A stretch of DNA of 64,000 nt from Aquila chrysaetos chrysaetos. Taxonomy: Eukaryota; Chordata; Aves; Accipitriformes; Accipitridae. The position numbers were made by a program, and so were the translations under genes. The notes under the pieces were generated by a model. It did not search any database. It was not told where the DNA came from and saw only the letters and a list, made by a program, of their open reading frames with translations. The stretch spans positions 42,865,505 through 42,929,504 of the forward strand of contig NC_044009.1 of assembly GCF_900496995.4 (NCBI RefSeq), read 5' to 3'. Positions 18,714 through 30,077 of the stretch are shown piece after piece. Position 1 is the stretch's first letter. The number at the start of each line of letters is the position of its first letter.

Positions 18714-18918
18714 CTTAGATTGGATATTAGGAAAAATTTCTTTACTGAAAGGGTTGTTAGACATTGGAACAGGCTGCCCAGGGAAGCGGTTGAGTCACCA
18801 TCCCTGGAGGTATTCAAAAAGCATGTAGACAAGGCACTTCAGGACATGGCTTAGCAGTCAAGGTTGATGGTTGGACTTGATGATCTTGAAGGTCTTTTCC
18901 AACCTATGATTCTATGAT
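18714..18918 (+). mobile_element. CR1 LINE, 3'-end fragment
   Basis: About 205 bases of CR1 3' end in plus orientation: attggatattaggaaaaatt, cattggaacaggctgccca, ccctggaggtattcaa, ggttggacttgatgatctt, then ccaacctatgattctatgat. It keeps the terminal octamer-type repeat. It is antisense to ZNF148 within the first intron. Divergence is visible but low enough for unambiguous recognition. Confidence 0.92.
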
Positions 18919-21900
18919 CTTACTTCAGTATTTGAAAGCGTTATTTCAACACAGACTCTCAGGTTGTGAGGGCAATGCAAGTGTGTTAGAATACAGGAAC
19001 CATTCTCCTAAGTTGCAATTTCAAGTTTAGGGTATCGTCACGCACTAAGGACACATTTTTCCTGAACTTCATTATGGTAAACTTATTCAGGGTAAGATTA
19101 CATTCTGTGTAACATCTAGAAACAAATTCTGCAAAATATCGTTGGCTCTCTGTGGACTAACTTTTCACATGGTGGTACTGGCAAGGAAGATTTTCTCATT
19201 TAAACCTGCTGAGGAGGCAGAGTCACACCCCAGCATCACTTCATTTTTAATGGATATTTATTTCATTTCAGCTGTGTTTCAAACATACCCTTCATCTACA
19301 CGTGGAACAGTAACCTCAAAAAATCCAATTAGTCTGAAACACGATAGAATGAATACCTCTTTAGTAAAACATTCACTGCAGACAGACCAAGCAAATCCTA
19401 TGCTTTCTATATTGTTTTTCAAACACCACAGTGTTACCTTCAGTGGCCATCTTTCAGAGCCACCAGTGGGCTGGGCCAGAAGATCTGAAAGAGCCCTTCC
19501 TAAAGTTCAAAGTCATAGATCTCTGTTGACTGTTCCACTCCTCAAATGCCATAGGTCTACCCTACCTAAAAAAAAAAATAAAGGCCTTTCAGGGACCTAC
19601 TCCACAAGACTAACACACCTAGCAACTAAAAATTATGAAACTAAACATGAAACATAGAAAATAAACTACTTCAAGCACATAAAAAGCTACTTCACTTTTG
19701 CTAACATAAACACAAGGCAACACACACATAACACAGTCGATGAACAAAATGAGCTCATATAATAATCCCCTGAGGAAAGAAAAAGACTCACAGGTGACAG
19801 TAACTAATCGTAATGCACAAGACATTTCCATAAGGTGTTTGGACCCTTCAGAGATGGTAGCTATATAAGAATATAAAAACAGTGAAGTGATAATGATTTA
19901 GGTATCATTAGAAGCAGCATCTCGGACAGTATGTTCTGGTGGTAGCCCTTTCTTTCCTTCAATGCATGATGAAAAACAAGGAGCAGAGAATCTTGCGATG
20001 CTCCATTATGGAAACCACTGACCAACAGCGAACAACAAAAAAAATATCTATCACTGCTCTTCAAGGTATTCAAGCAGTTATGAACTGTGCACCAAGGAGC
20101 AATTTTCATCAGTGGAGTCAGGGATTGTTGTGGCCTAACTAGCACTCTGTTACAACAGCATCAGAACGGCATCAAGCATGTTCATCAAGAATAAGCAGAA
20201 GAGTTAGCACATAAACGGACACACATTAGTATTTAAAGACAGTATGAAATCAGCCAGAAGGGGAAGAAGTAGAAATAAACTTTAAATTCATGAAAGTGAG
20301 CAACTAGGTCACTTTCTCAAAAGCCCCTCTTGGAATACAAGCATGTTACAGACCATGTAAATTTGCCAAGACAACAAAGAAGTTTTTTAAAGGTACACTT
20401 CTGTATAGTTAGGATTTTTTTTCCACACTGTTGCAACAAATCCACCACCTCCCTACTGACCACCAACATTTGTGGTCAGATTAAATCAACTAAGAACTAT
20501 TCCTATCCCATTTACATAACATTCCAGAATTGTAAATCAGCCTTTTTTAACCTGGCTGATCTTCACTCCAAAGGAAAAAAAAAAGTCAAATCAGGTAACT
20601 ACTAAATCCAGTGTGCTTCTGCGGTGTATCCTCTTCAAAAGACTATGCACAACCCCAACAAGAACTTCCAGGTAACTCTTCACCTTGATACTCGGAGAAC
20701 GGTACGAACAAGGAATCCCGCTGACTTCTATCACATACCCCAAGGTGATTACTCCTCATTACGATTTTACATTTCTCAAACAATTTTAAAGCACTTAAGC
20801 CCATTTGCAGATCAAGGCAAGCCAAAACATGAGATGTCTAGAAGCCACTGTATAAGAGCAGTAATAACATAGATATCCTGGCCCATTAACTAACGTTGAA
20901 AACAATCCAAAAAATAAAACTCAGACTTCTCAGGATTGTGCCTTCTTGAATAAAAAGATTGTGAAAATTGGATTCTACCTCAATGACTTTGGTACCCTGC
21001 AGCTAATTCTTGCTAATTAAGTGCTAGAATACACTAAAACAGAAATTCATATTGATCAAAAGATATGATTCATGTTTATAATAACTCCTATAATTATTAG
21101 GAACAAAAATCTTGAAGGTTCTTGATGCCATTAACTCACAGGCCAACAATTACGAGTTACCATCCCAAACAGGTCTGAAATTTCTGAGAACCCACAGTCA
21201 AATAACTTCGTGATGAAGCCAAGTTTTAGTGAAATACATTCAATACAACCCATATTACTAAGCAAGCAGAAAAACAACCTGTAAAGTAAGAAAATACTCT
21301 TACAGGAGTCTGGAAAAAGAAAAACCCAGCATGTCCTGCGTTTATAGACTGCTTTCCAGATACTATCTTCTCATCCAACGATGTTAAGAGTCTCAAGTCC
21401 TCAAGCCCTCAACCTGCTGATGCAGCTGCACTCACCCAGGTTCCCTCAATGCACAGATGTGTCCCATAGGTAACAAGGCAACAATTTCAGGCACGCAAGA
21501 TGCAAGCCCTAGAGCTGAGACCGCTTTGCTGAACTTGTGTCCAACCAAAGATGGGTAATGAAGAGTTGCCCAATGTTACAGCCAATTTTAGGCATGTAAC
21601 AGAACCACAACAGATCCCATGCTTTCTGGATATGCAGCCATACTCTCATCACCACCACAACTGTGGAAAGCCCCACTCCTGTCCTGTGACCTATAAGGAA
21701 CGTAAGCTGGGGACAACACAAGGACTCAGTAGACAGTAAATTGCAAGGTCATGTGAAGAACTGAGAGATTAGCTCCTCTGTCAGTTTGTCCTTTGACATT
21801 GCTGTTCCTTGAAAAGTGACAGTAAATTCACACTTAAAGCTGCCTTATATTTGATCCAATACAGTGTATATAACACTGAGTATAGGTTCCTAACAGGCAC

Positions 21901-24900
21901 CAGAAAAGCCTGAACACACCTGGTTTGCATGATCTACTTTTAACTGCCAGATTAAGACAACAAGCCCACCGGTTTTGTCTACAAATTGCCACCTATTCTA
22001 GATATTCAAGCAATATACTGTGACAACTGGATGTTCATCCTCTGCATGCTCCTTTTCTATAAACTCTATTTTATTCCTCCTCCCAATCCCTTAATTTCAC
22101 GTCAGGTATAAATCATTGATAATCATAAAAAGTACCTTTTAAGTACATAAATACTCTTTTCTACAAGTCATTTAAAAAGAAAACGTTATAATCTCTACCA
22201 GGAAAAAGCAAGATTAAAGCCAAGTAGCTTTCTCTCAATTCCTTACACCCCCTAACAATACAAGCCTTCCCAACCCCCAGAAGACAATCACATAACTTTC
22301 ACGTCTTTCTGCTGACTCAGATGAAAATTCATTACAGAGTGTAACTGTCAGGTTCACCAGTGACAGAGGAAGCTCCTGAGAACAGCAGCCTAATAAAGCT
22401 TTCCTCCTTGAGGGATGATGGCAGCCTTTCTCCTATATGAATGATTCATTTTTGTTTTATATTGTTAAAGCAATATTCACGCAGGGCACCTTCACACTAG
22501 ATTTTACCCCCAAAAACGCTTATAAGGTCAAAACATAAGTTGAAAACCAATATTCCAGGGACACATCTAGAAAATCCGCAAGTGATTGTGGTCTAAAATA
22601 ATTGTATCGCATCTTGGTACCCTGATGATTGACCACCTCCCTCTGCAGTTGATCTACTGTGGTCATGACAAAAATTTTCAAGGTAAGAAGTGTAAGATTA
22701 CTCTAGCGAAAAGGGAGTTGGTTGAGTTTACCAATGTTTCATGAAGAACTTCTTTGTTAAAAGAAACTTTAAAGACACAAAATGAGAAGATTTCTTAAAT
22801 TTATTTATATAGTTACTGTTGTATCCAGAAATGCTCAGTGCTATAAATGACCCAACTTAAAAGCCTGACAGTTGTCATCCATTCCACATACATTTTGTCT
22901 GACAGAGACTATAACAGTGACCTATGTTAAGAACCACTGTGTATGTGGCCAAAAACAGAGGAGAATCGTACTTCAGGAGGTCAGCAACAGAGGTGATAAT
23001 TTGCTTCAGAGTACTCTTATTTGAGAAACTCTGAAATCATCCACTGCATCTGGAAATACTGACTGTTATAATGCTTACAGACTAAAAAATCATCCATGCA
23101 TCCTGTGAAATGTACTCATTTCTTGGCTTTAATATTCGTTTTGCTCCCTCTTCCCTCCCTTTACAAAACTGAAGAATGTTTGCAATGCAATACTACAGAT
23201 TCACTTGTTGAAAGCAGGACTTCAATAGTTTTTACTACCAAAGGAAGCCTGCAGAAAGCTGGTGAATTTAGAAGTTGCTTACTTGCTTTGCCCCTTCCCA
23301 GTGAACTACAGATCACAGCTACATCCCAGGCAGCTAACCCACATAATATGCTGCTTGTTGCTTGGCAAAATAAACTTCACTTTATGCTGAACATTCCTCA
23401 TACCCGATGACTAGAGCTTTAGGCCAGACATCATCATAAATACATGCTACAAGTGTTTTACATATACATACATACATATGCACACATACTTTTTAGGAGC
23501 ATATCAGCATTTTCTTGTTTCAAATCTAATCCCAACAACAGAAAAAAAGAAATCTGATAAATTTTCAGGGCAATCACATAGCTGTTAAAATTCCGAGTTT
23601 AAAAAGACATTTGTTTCCCCTTCCTTAAATACTGCTAGTCAACATATGACTATGTCAAATCTGCCCAGCATCAATATTTCTTACTTCACCTCTTGCACTA
23701 AGGTAACATGACCTGGTCATGATGTTACTGGCATTGTAAACCTTTTTAGTTGTGTCTTTTATATCCATTTTGGGGTACAGAAGTAGTAAAATTTAATACA
23801 GACTTTGTGAAAAATTATTACAAAAACATTAAGATACTCGTCAAAATTTTTATGAATGGGCATCTTTTTACCTATAGATGTAGCTGCCATTTGAAACAAT
23901 TTTAGAGCAGAAAGCTTATCAGCCTCATATCTGAGCTGATTTACACAGATATCACAACAGCTTTACACATTAATAGTATCACATGTTATATCAAGAAATT
24001 ATGTTGTTTTACAGACATTTTACAGGCACCTTGATTTTTGTTTTTTGGTCTGCTTTTTTTTCCCCCAGTGCAAGATATCTAGACAGTTTATATTTGATAG
24101 GCTGTTCATAAATTATACCCTACTGCTGTTTGCAGGCTGGAACTTCTTCCCACACAGATTTCATTTTATCATCAGACTGTTTAATTCTGCACTTATAAAA
24201 ATGTCATCCTAGTCATAAGGGAAGAATTAGACAGTACTGCCTAAGTTTTCTGCACAAACTGTGACAAGATGTAATACTGTAATACTAGTATGCCAGTAGA
24301 GTATATCAATTGCAGGATCAGGCCAATATACATACCCCATTAAAGAGCTATGTCTTGCTGTTTTCCAAAGTGCAATGAAATCATGAAGTAATACAAATTA
24401 GTAATACATTAACTATATTACAGTATTCGCACTGTTACCTCTTGATATTATAGCCTAGAATACATTAATACACTGATAATATCATAAGAGTACACTAAAA
24501 ATTATTTCTGAGCAAAAGCAGTATCAGTCTCTACATTATCTCCCAAAATAAAAATCTTACAGTATGGAAGAAGTTATCAGGCGATTCTAACCCTTCTGCA
24601 TGTTGTGCTTTCCACAGTCTTTCTAAAAGACACCGAATTTCCCCTTAGGACACACTTATAATCAAGTTCTGTGAGAACATATTATGGATTTTTCCAGATA
24701 TTTTATCCAACATGCTGAATGATATATGAAAAATATCTCTATATGGAGGCAGGGGAAGACAATTTAATCACATATAATACTGGAATACTCACACATGTTA
24801 TTGTATTTTAATTGGTATGATAATTTATAAGTTAAATAGTTTAAACCTATGTCACTTGTGTAGTTTACTGCATTATTGCTGATGTATAAAATATTCTGTT

Positions 24901-27900
24901 CTATGTAGATGATAAAAAAATGTATATTTAAAATGTATATAGAGTACTAATGAACTAAACAGATGGAGTCGTGTTAACTTCACTGGAAATAAAGTAACTA
25001 ACAGCATTTGTGTAAATGAAAATAAATCTTGTGAAAACCTGAATGGATTTTCTTTTGTTAGACGGAAGTTTTTGCTTGGCATATAGCTATATATTACAGC
25101 CAATGGCTGTATTTTGCTGACATGGGCTGTCAATAGCTATGTCTCAGCTGTTAAAAAGCAGTAAGTTAAATGTATAAACTCTATACTAGTTCAAGGGTTT
25201 CTGCACAGATTCCAATATACAGAAGTGAAAAAAGGAAGGGAAAAGGGAAAAGAGAAAAATTTCATGTATCTCAGTACTCCAAGAAATACTATTTTCCCAA
25301 AAGTATTTCTGTCAAAAAAAAACAAACAAATTAAAGTGCAAGTTAATCACAGTACTGATCCTTCAGGTAAGCCCTGCAACCTGATAGCAGCAGACACCCA
25401 TGTCTACTTAGATCCACGGAGACTTCCTGGGACTTCATTTGTCTTTAAACACTCAGTTACGCAGATCAGACTGCAAGCTGAAGGCTTGAATCTACTTCAT
25501 CATAAATGATGCTGGTTTGAAAAGCAGCTATCATTAAAATGCCAGGCAAAGGCACAAAAAGTACTTATTTTAAACAAAACATATCTATTTCTCTGTTAGA
25601 TCTACTTAAGAGTCTTCAAAGTAAAAAATCTTTCCAATGGCATTTACTTTCCATTCCTTGTCCCATTCATTTAATATACAAGACATTGTTACGTTTGGAC
25701 AAGAAAGTTGGACACTTCGGTTTCATGTTTAGGGTAACAGCTGTACATTTACTTATCAAAGACGTTATACCAACATTACTATTTCTTATTTAACTTTTGT
25801 TACTTCACATTAAAAAAAGTATTTTACATTAGAGCCAAAATTAAATCAAACTTAATCCCAAATTATGCTAAACACTTAAAGTGGTTTTGTTAGAATAAGG
25901 CCCACTCCATCAAGCTGCTCCACACAGACAGGCCTCCAACTGTAATATTTACAACGGGACAACAGCCCACATAGCGGCCCTCACCAGAGGAAGACTCTAC
26001 AAAGATGCTAGTCACAAAAAACATCACAAATCTCTAGCAGCAGATACAGAAGAAGACACTCCCACTCTGCTTTTCCCCAAAATACTAGAACACAACAAAC
26101 CCTTCCTCCCCATCAGTAAATTTTAAAATGTTTTACCTAAATCCTTACACTAACAACCAATACCCTGAACTTCACTATTTGCAAATTTACATTATCAAAC
26201 CTGTGGTGCAAAGAACCCATCTAGAATTAAGCTAAGCTCTTTTAGATGTACCATCACCATATTTCACTGGAGTAATATGCTTCGTATTCTCATAGCTCAA
26301 CTCTAACATTACTGGTACACAGAAGTTCTCAGCTGGAAGTAAGAACTTCCAACCTCAATGGTTTTACAACACCAACTGTCTCTAGAACACACGCACGCTC
26401 ACAGAGCTTTAAATCCTCATACAAATAAACTTGTACACACGGAACTGAGAGGGTAAATCATCTTTTGAGAAGCTACATAATATTACTACAGAAGTATGTG
26501 TTCCTTCGGGTGAACAATTTAGCCTGCAACATAACTTTTCACATTCTGAGTAATTTTTCTTCTAATGTTTTTTAATCATTGTGGTTCTTCAAGTAGCTAC
26601 TTACCTACTTATGATTTGGTTTCATAATCCATTATATTAGGGATTTTCCATAAATAGAATACATTTGCAATACAGTAGAAATTAAATACATATGGACAAG
26701 AAGGACAATAACAGAAACATAGATTACATACACATTTGTTCTCTCAGGCCTTAGCCTGAGAAGTGAAGACAGAAAAAGTACATGTGCACATGAGAGCCTA
26801 AATGCAAGAGGTCAGCCTCATCTTTTCTAGCTTTATTCAGCTACATGAGCTCACTGACTAACTACATATATATTTGGGCAAGAGGGGCATGCAGACACCC
26901 AGAAACAACTACAAAGAAAATACTTTTGGAAACTGAATACACATGTACATTCAGCTGAATATTCATCAAGAAAGGCCATGACAGTGGTTTTCAGGAAATT
27001 GTGCAATTGGAAAAATCAATTTTGTAGAGTTTTCCTTAATTACTGCAACAAGACTGGGATTTGCTTGCCTCTCCTATGCATCTGTCTGTACCCTGTACCA
27101 GGAGTCTGCAGATCCCGTGAGATCCACAGGAAGGCAGGCCTCGTGAGCTCTAGAGCTTCCCAGCACAGCCAAAGCTTCTGCAGATGACAGCTGTCACTGG
27201 ACACATGCACGAATCCCAAACAGTAGAAGCGGAACACTGAAAAACTAACACTGCCTGAAGGTATGCGAACTTTTTACACAGCAGGATAGATATGAAGTCT
27301 AGATTGGACCATTGGTTTAGCTAGTCTGATTCCGAGTACAGCATAAGGGCACCTGCAGAAATTGATACAGGTTAGCGCTATTTTTCCACCTCTTTCCTTC
27401 ACAAGGCATGCTTCACCAAACTCATGGAGAATGACTGCAAAAGTGGTACCACTTACAAGGACAAAATCTGGTATGGGCACTCCAAAATGTTTAAGCATGA
27501 CAGGCCCAGGTACATATTCCTAGCAAGCTTGTAAAGTATTACTGAAACCTGTGACTAAGTACAGCAAATAAACAAAGCAACTGAGATCCGATTCAAAAGA
27601 AAAACCATAGTCCTCTGTCATTTGTCTTGTACCAACGGCAAAGATGCTGCTCAGCAGAAATAAGACATCTCTCCCGACTAAAACTCCTTGGACCAGAATG
27701 TCACATGTATGCAGGCAGAGAGATAGGTCATGCTCCAGGCAGACTTTCAAAGCAAGACTAAAGCTGTGATCGCTGGATTCCACATATCTACTTTCTTTAC
27801 GACTGTGCAAAAGCCCTCACAGCTGCTCTGAACAGTTTACAAAGACAAAGTGATCAGAGAGATGATTTACATTTGCAACATAAATGTCTTCCCTTTTTAT

Positions 27901-28200
27901 GAGCCAGCTTAACACAGACGCTGCTGCACTCATCCCAGCTGAGGTTTGGCAGGAATTGGGGGAGGAAAGGCGATGAAAAGTGAAAGTGTTTAAAGCCCAG
28001 CCGATTTCTCCGCAACTCCTACCGGTCCCCCCTGCCCTCCCAACCACTTCCAGCCTGGCACTTGTTAGCAGCTCCCGACGCTGGAGAGAGGTCCCTTTGC
28101 AAACGCTTCCTCCGAGCAGCTGAGACGAGACTCGGAGAAGGTTATTCAAAAGATAAAATTAAACGAAATGAATTTCCACAGGTCGGCACGCTTCACCCCA
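18919..28200. other. Unannotated ZNF148 intron sequence
   Basis: AT-rich intronic DNA in which I recognise no gene or transposon. Short simple tracts occur, for example (CATA)n near 23460-23486. The sequence becomes GC-richer from about 27.9 kb as the CpG island is approached. Confidence 0.5.
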
Positions 28201-28282
28201 TCTTACACCAGGAACAATGGAGACGCGGGCAGCGGGAGGATACGGCCGCCCGGGAGGACGGGGCCGGGGGGGGGGACACTCT

Positions 28283-28320
28283 GCCTGCCCGCCCGCCCGC
28301 CCGCCCGCCCGTCCGTCCGC
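28283..28320. repeat. (GCCC)n/(GTCC)n tetranucleotide tract in the CpG island
   Basis: About six GCCC units followed by GTCC units on the plus strand. The complementary minus strand is a series of GGG runs with one-base spacers, a G-quadruplex-compatible pattern. Confidence 0.85.
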
Positions 28321-28670
28321 GGCTCCCCCGGCCCTTTTGTCTGTCCGTCTGTCAGACGGCCCCGCTGGCAGCGCCGGCCCCATCCCCACCTCCCCGGCGA
28401 GGCCTGCTTGGCCCCGCAGCGGCCCCGCGGCTGCCGGCCCGCCGCGCGGGGGGCCGGCTCCGCCGGGGAAGCCCCGCCGCCGGCCGGGGGGAGCGGAAGG
28501 GAGCTCCCGGCGCCCCCCCCCGCGCGGCAGGCAGCGGGGGGAGGAGGAGGGCGCCCGCCGCCTCGCTCCTCATCCCCCGCTCGCCGGCCTCTCCGCCGGC
28601 GGGGCCAAGCGCGGCCCATGCGGGCGGGACGCGACGCGCCGGGCCGGGCCGCGCCGAGCCGCGGCCCCCC

Positions 28671-28731
28671 CTTCCTTCCCTTCCCTCTCCTCCTCCTCCT
28701 CCCTCCCTCCCTCTCTCTCTCCCTCCCTCCG
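28671..28731. repeat. Homopyrimidine/homopurine tract in the CpG island
   Basis: About 60 almost uninterrupted C/T bases on the plus strand (ccttccttccctctcctcct and onward), so the minus strand is almost pure purine. Such tracts can form triplex or G-quadruplex structures. It lies about 100 nt downstream of the exon 1 donor of ZNF148. Confidence 0.85.
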
Positions 28732-28875
28732 TGCACCTCCCGCCGCCGCCGCGGCGGGCGGGCGGGCGGGCCCGGCCGGACCCCGCCAGCGCCAGCTCCC
28801 GCTCCCGCTCCGGCTCCCGCCCGCCGGCACTTACCGGCCGCAGAGCTGCGAAGAGAAGGCGGGCCGGGCCGGGGC

Positions 28876-28898
28876 GCGGCGGCGGCGGCGGCGGCGGC
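28876..28898. repeat. (CGG)n run in ZNF148 exon 1
   Basis: About seven CGG/GGC triplets on the plus strand, read as CCG/GCC in the minus-strand transcript. The run falls inside the predicted 5' untranslated exon. A second, shorter CGG run lies near 28963-28977. Confidence 0.85.
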
Positions 28899-28901
28899 TC
28901 C

Positions 28902-28931
28902 TCAGAGTGCCCGTGCCGCGGCCCCGGGCAT
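28902..28931 (-). other. Short upstream ORF in ZNF148 exon 1
   Basis: On the minus strand an ATG at 28931-28929 opens MPGAAARAL followed by TGA at 28904-28902. Its context is GCC before the ATG, so the -3 base is a G, with C at +4: moderate initiation context. If the transcription start is upstream of 28931, ribosomes would meet this ORF before the ZNF148 start codon. Whether it is translated is unknown. Confidence 0.4.
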
Positions 28932-29991
28932 GGCGGGGCGGCGGTGGGGCGCGGGGGAGGGGAGGCGGCGGCGGCGGGGGAGGGGAGGCCGAGGGGAAGT
29001 TGGCGGCGGCGGCTTCTTCCTGCTCCGGCGGGGCGAGCGGCGCCTTCCCTCAGCCTCCTCCTGGCGGTGACAGCGACAGCCCGGCCAGAGCGCCGCCGCG
29101 CCGCGGTGCAGCATGGGAAACACGCCCGGAGGACCGGCGGGCGCCCGGGCGCGGCGGGCCGCCGGCGCGGCCGAGCGAGGAGGAGAAGGGGAGAGGGGGA
29201 GACGGGCCGCTACGGGCCGGGGCCGGGGCCGGGCCTCCCGCCGGGGCCGGGGCGGTGCCGGCGGCCCGGGTTACGCGCGGGTCAGGAGGCCGGCGCGGCC
29301 GTGGGAAGCCCCGCCGGGCGGGCCCGGCCGAGCGCTGCCCCGGGCCGGCCCTGAGGGGAGGCGGGGCGGGGAGCGCCCTGCGGTCGTGCGGGGGGTGCCC
29401 AGGCCTCGGCCGAGGGGATGGCGCTGCCGGAGGGGCTGGGGGTGACCCCCCCCATCCCCGTCCCCCCGTCGTCGTTGCAGCGGGGGCTCTCGGAGGAGAA
29501 GGGGCCGGAACGGCTGGGGTCGGTGCCAGGGATGGGGGCTGAAGGAAACCCCCATCCCCGCCGCTGAGGCCGGCTCCCCTCGGCCCGACGCACCCCGCTT
29601 CCCTCGGCCGAGGCCGGGGCCCGCTGAGGCGGAGGGGTGCGGGCCTGACGCAGGAGGCCGCGGGAGGCCCCGGACCACCGGTGTGCTCGGGGGGGGGGGG
29701 TGGCTGTGGGACTCCCGGCGCCTCCAAATCCATCGAGAAGCCCCGAGATGAGGCTTCTGCGCTGTAATCCCCGTGATCGTGATGTCCTCCGTGACCCCAC
29801 ACGGTTAACAATTGGGAGAATTGCTAGAGGCCAGATCTTCTTAAAGGCCGGGCGTTCCTTGGGATAGCTCTCCACCCAAACCGTCTGCGCCTTTACAACC
29901 TTGACTGTGTCTTGGTCTCTCTTGCATCTCTCAACTACATCTCTTTTAAGGGTGACCAACTTTTCCACGTTTCTCTAAATAAAGTCTTTAG

Positions 29992-30077
29992 CCCAGCAAC
30001 CCACTTAAGCGCACGCTTAACTAAATTGCTTTATGTCACTTGCTTATAATTAAGCATGTGCTTAAGTGCTCTGCTGG
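29992..30077. repeat. Fold-back repeat (copy 2) with visible inverted arms
   Basis: The left arm ccagcaacccacttaagc continues gcacgcttaac. The right arm taagcatgtgcttaagtgct continues ctgctgg. They are imperfect reverse complements of each other around a short AT-rich centre. The arms match a widespread palindromic amniote repeat with the core 'cttaagcacatgcttaa'. I infer a very old non-autonomous DNA transposon; its formal family name is not certain. Confidence 0.6.

Larger units (their letters stand above)
7459..28834 (-). other. Large first intron of ZNF148 (about 21.4 kb)
   Basis: The interval runs from the donor after exon 1 (28834) to the acceptor before the start-codon exon (7459). 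It is mostly AT-rich, unannotated sequence. Recognised contents are CR1 fragments at 7958-8567 and 18714-18918, a fold-back repeat remnant near 15372-15450, a MIR-like SINE remnant near 17828-17945, and several simple tracts. Additional untranslated ZNF148 exons may exist here but could not be identified. A 171-codon open frame at 19142-19657 was examined and not accepted as a gene. Confidence 0.65.
28835..29110 (-). other. ZNF148: Probable non-coding exon 1 of ZNF148
   Basis: Read on the minus strand, this GC-rich stretch ends in GCGGCCG followed by the donor GTAAGTGCC at 28834 and below, a near-perfect 5' splice site. It is rich in CCG/GCC triplets. The 3' boundary is well supported by the donor; the 5' boundary is a guess within the CpG island. 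It would splice to the acceptor at 7459, either directly or through unseen untranslated exons. A nine-codon upstream open reading frame lies inside it (28902-28931). Confidence 0.55.
28217..29700 (-). promoter_or_regulatory. ZNF148: CpG island promoter of ZNF148
   Basis: A sharply bounded block of very high GC and CpG density interrupts AT-rich sequence on both sides. It contains many GC-box-like runs, CGG triplet runs, two long G runs (28266-28275 and 29689-29700) and a (GCCC)n tract at 28283-28320. No TATA box was seen, as expected for a housekeeping CpG-island promoter. A perfect splice donor on the minus strand (GTAAGT beginning at 28834) places the end of exon 1 inside the island, so transcription most likely starts near 29.0-29.2 kb and runs leftward. 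Long open frames in this block on both strands come from its GC composition and are not genes. Divergent plus-strand transcription is possible but no first exon is evident. Confidence 0.8.

Noticed and set aside
19142..19657. 171-codon plus-strand open frame in ZNF148 intron 1
   Set aside because: Long for AT-rich DNA, but no domain or signal is visible, its first codon is not an ATG, composition is not coding-like, and it lies in a host intron. Taken as chance.
28062..29542. Open frames of 253-441 codons on both strands
   Set aside because: They sit in the CpG island, are rich in Pro, Ala, Gly and Arg, overlap each other in several frames and cross the exon 1 donor of ZNF148. They reflect the scarcity of stop codons in GC-rich DNA.
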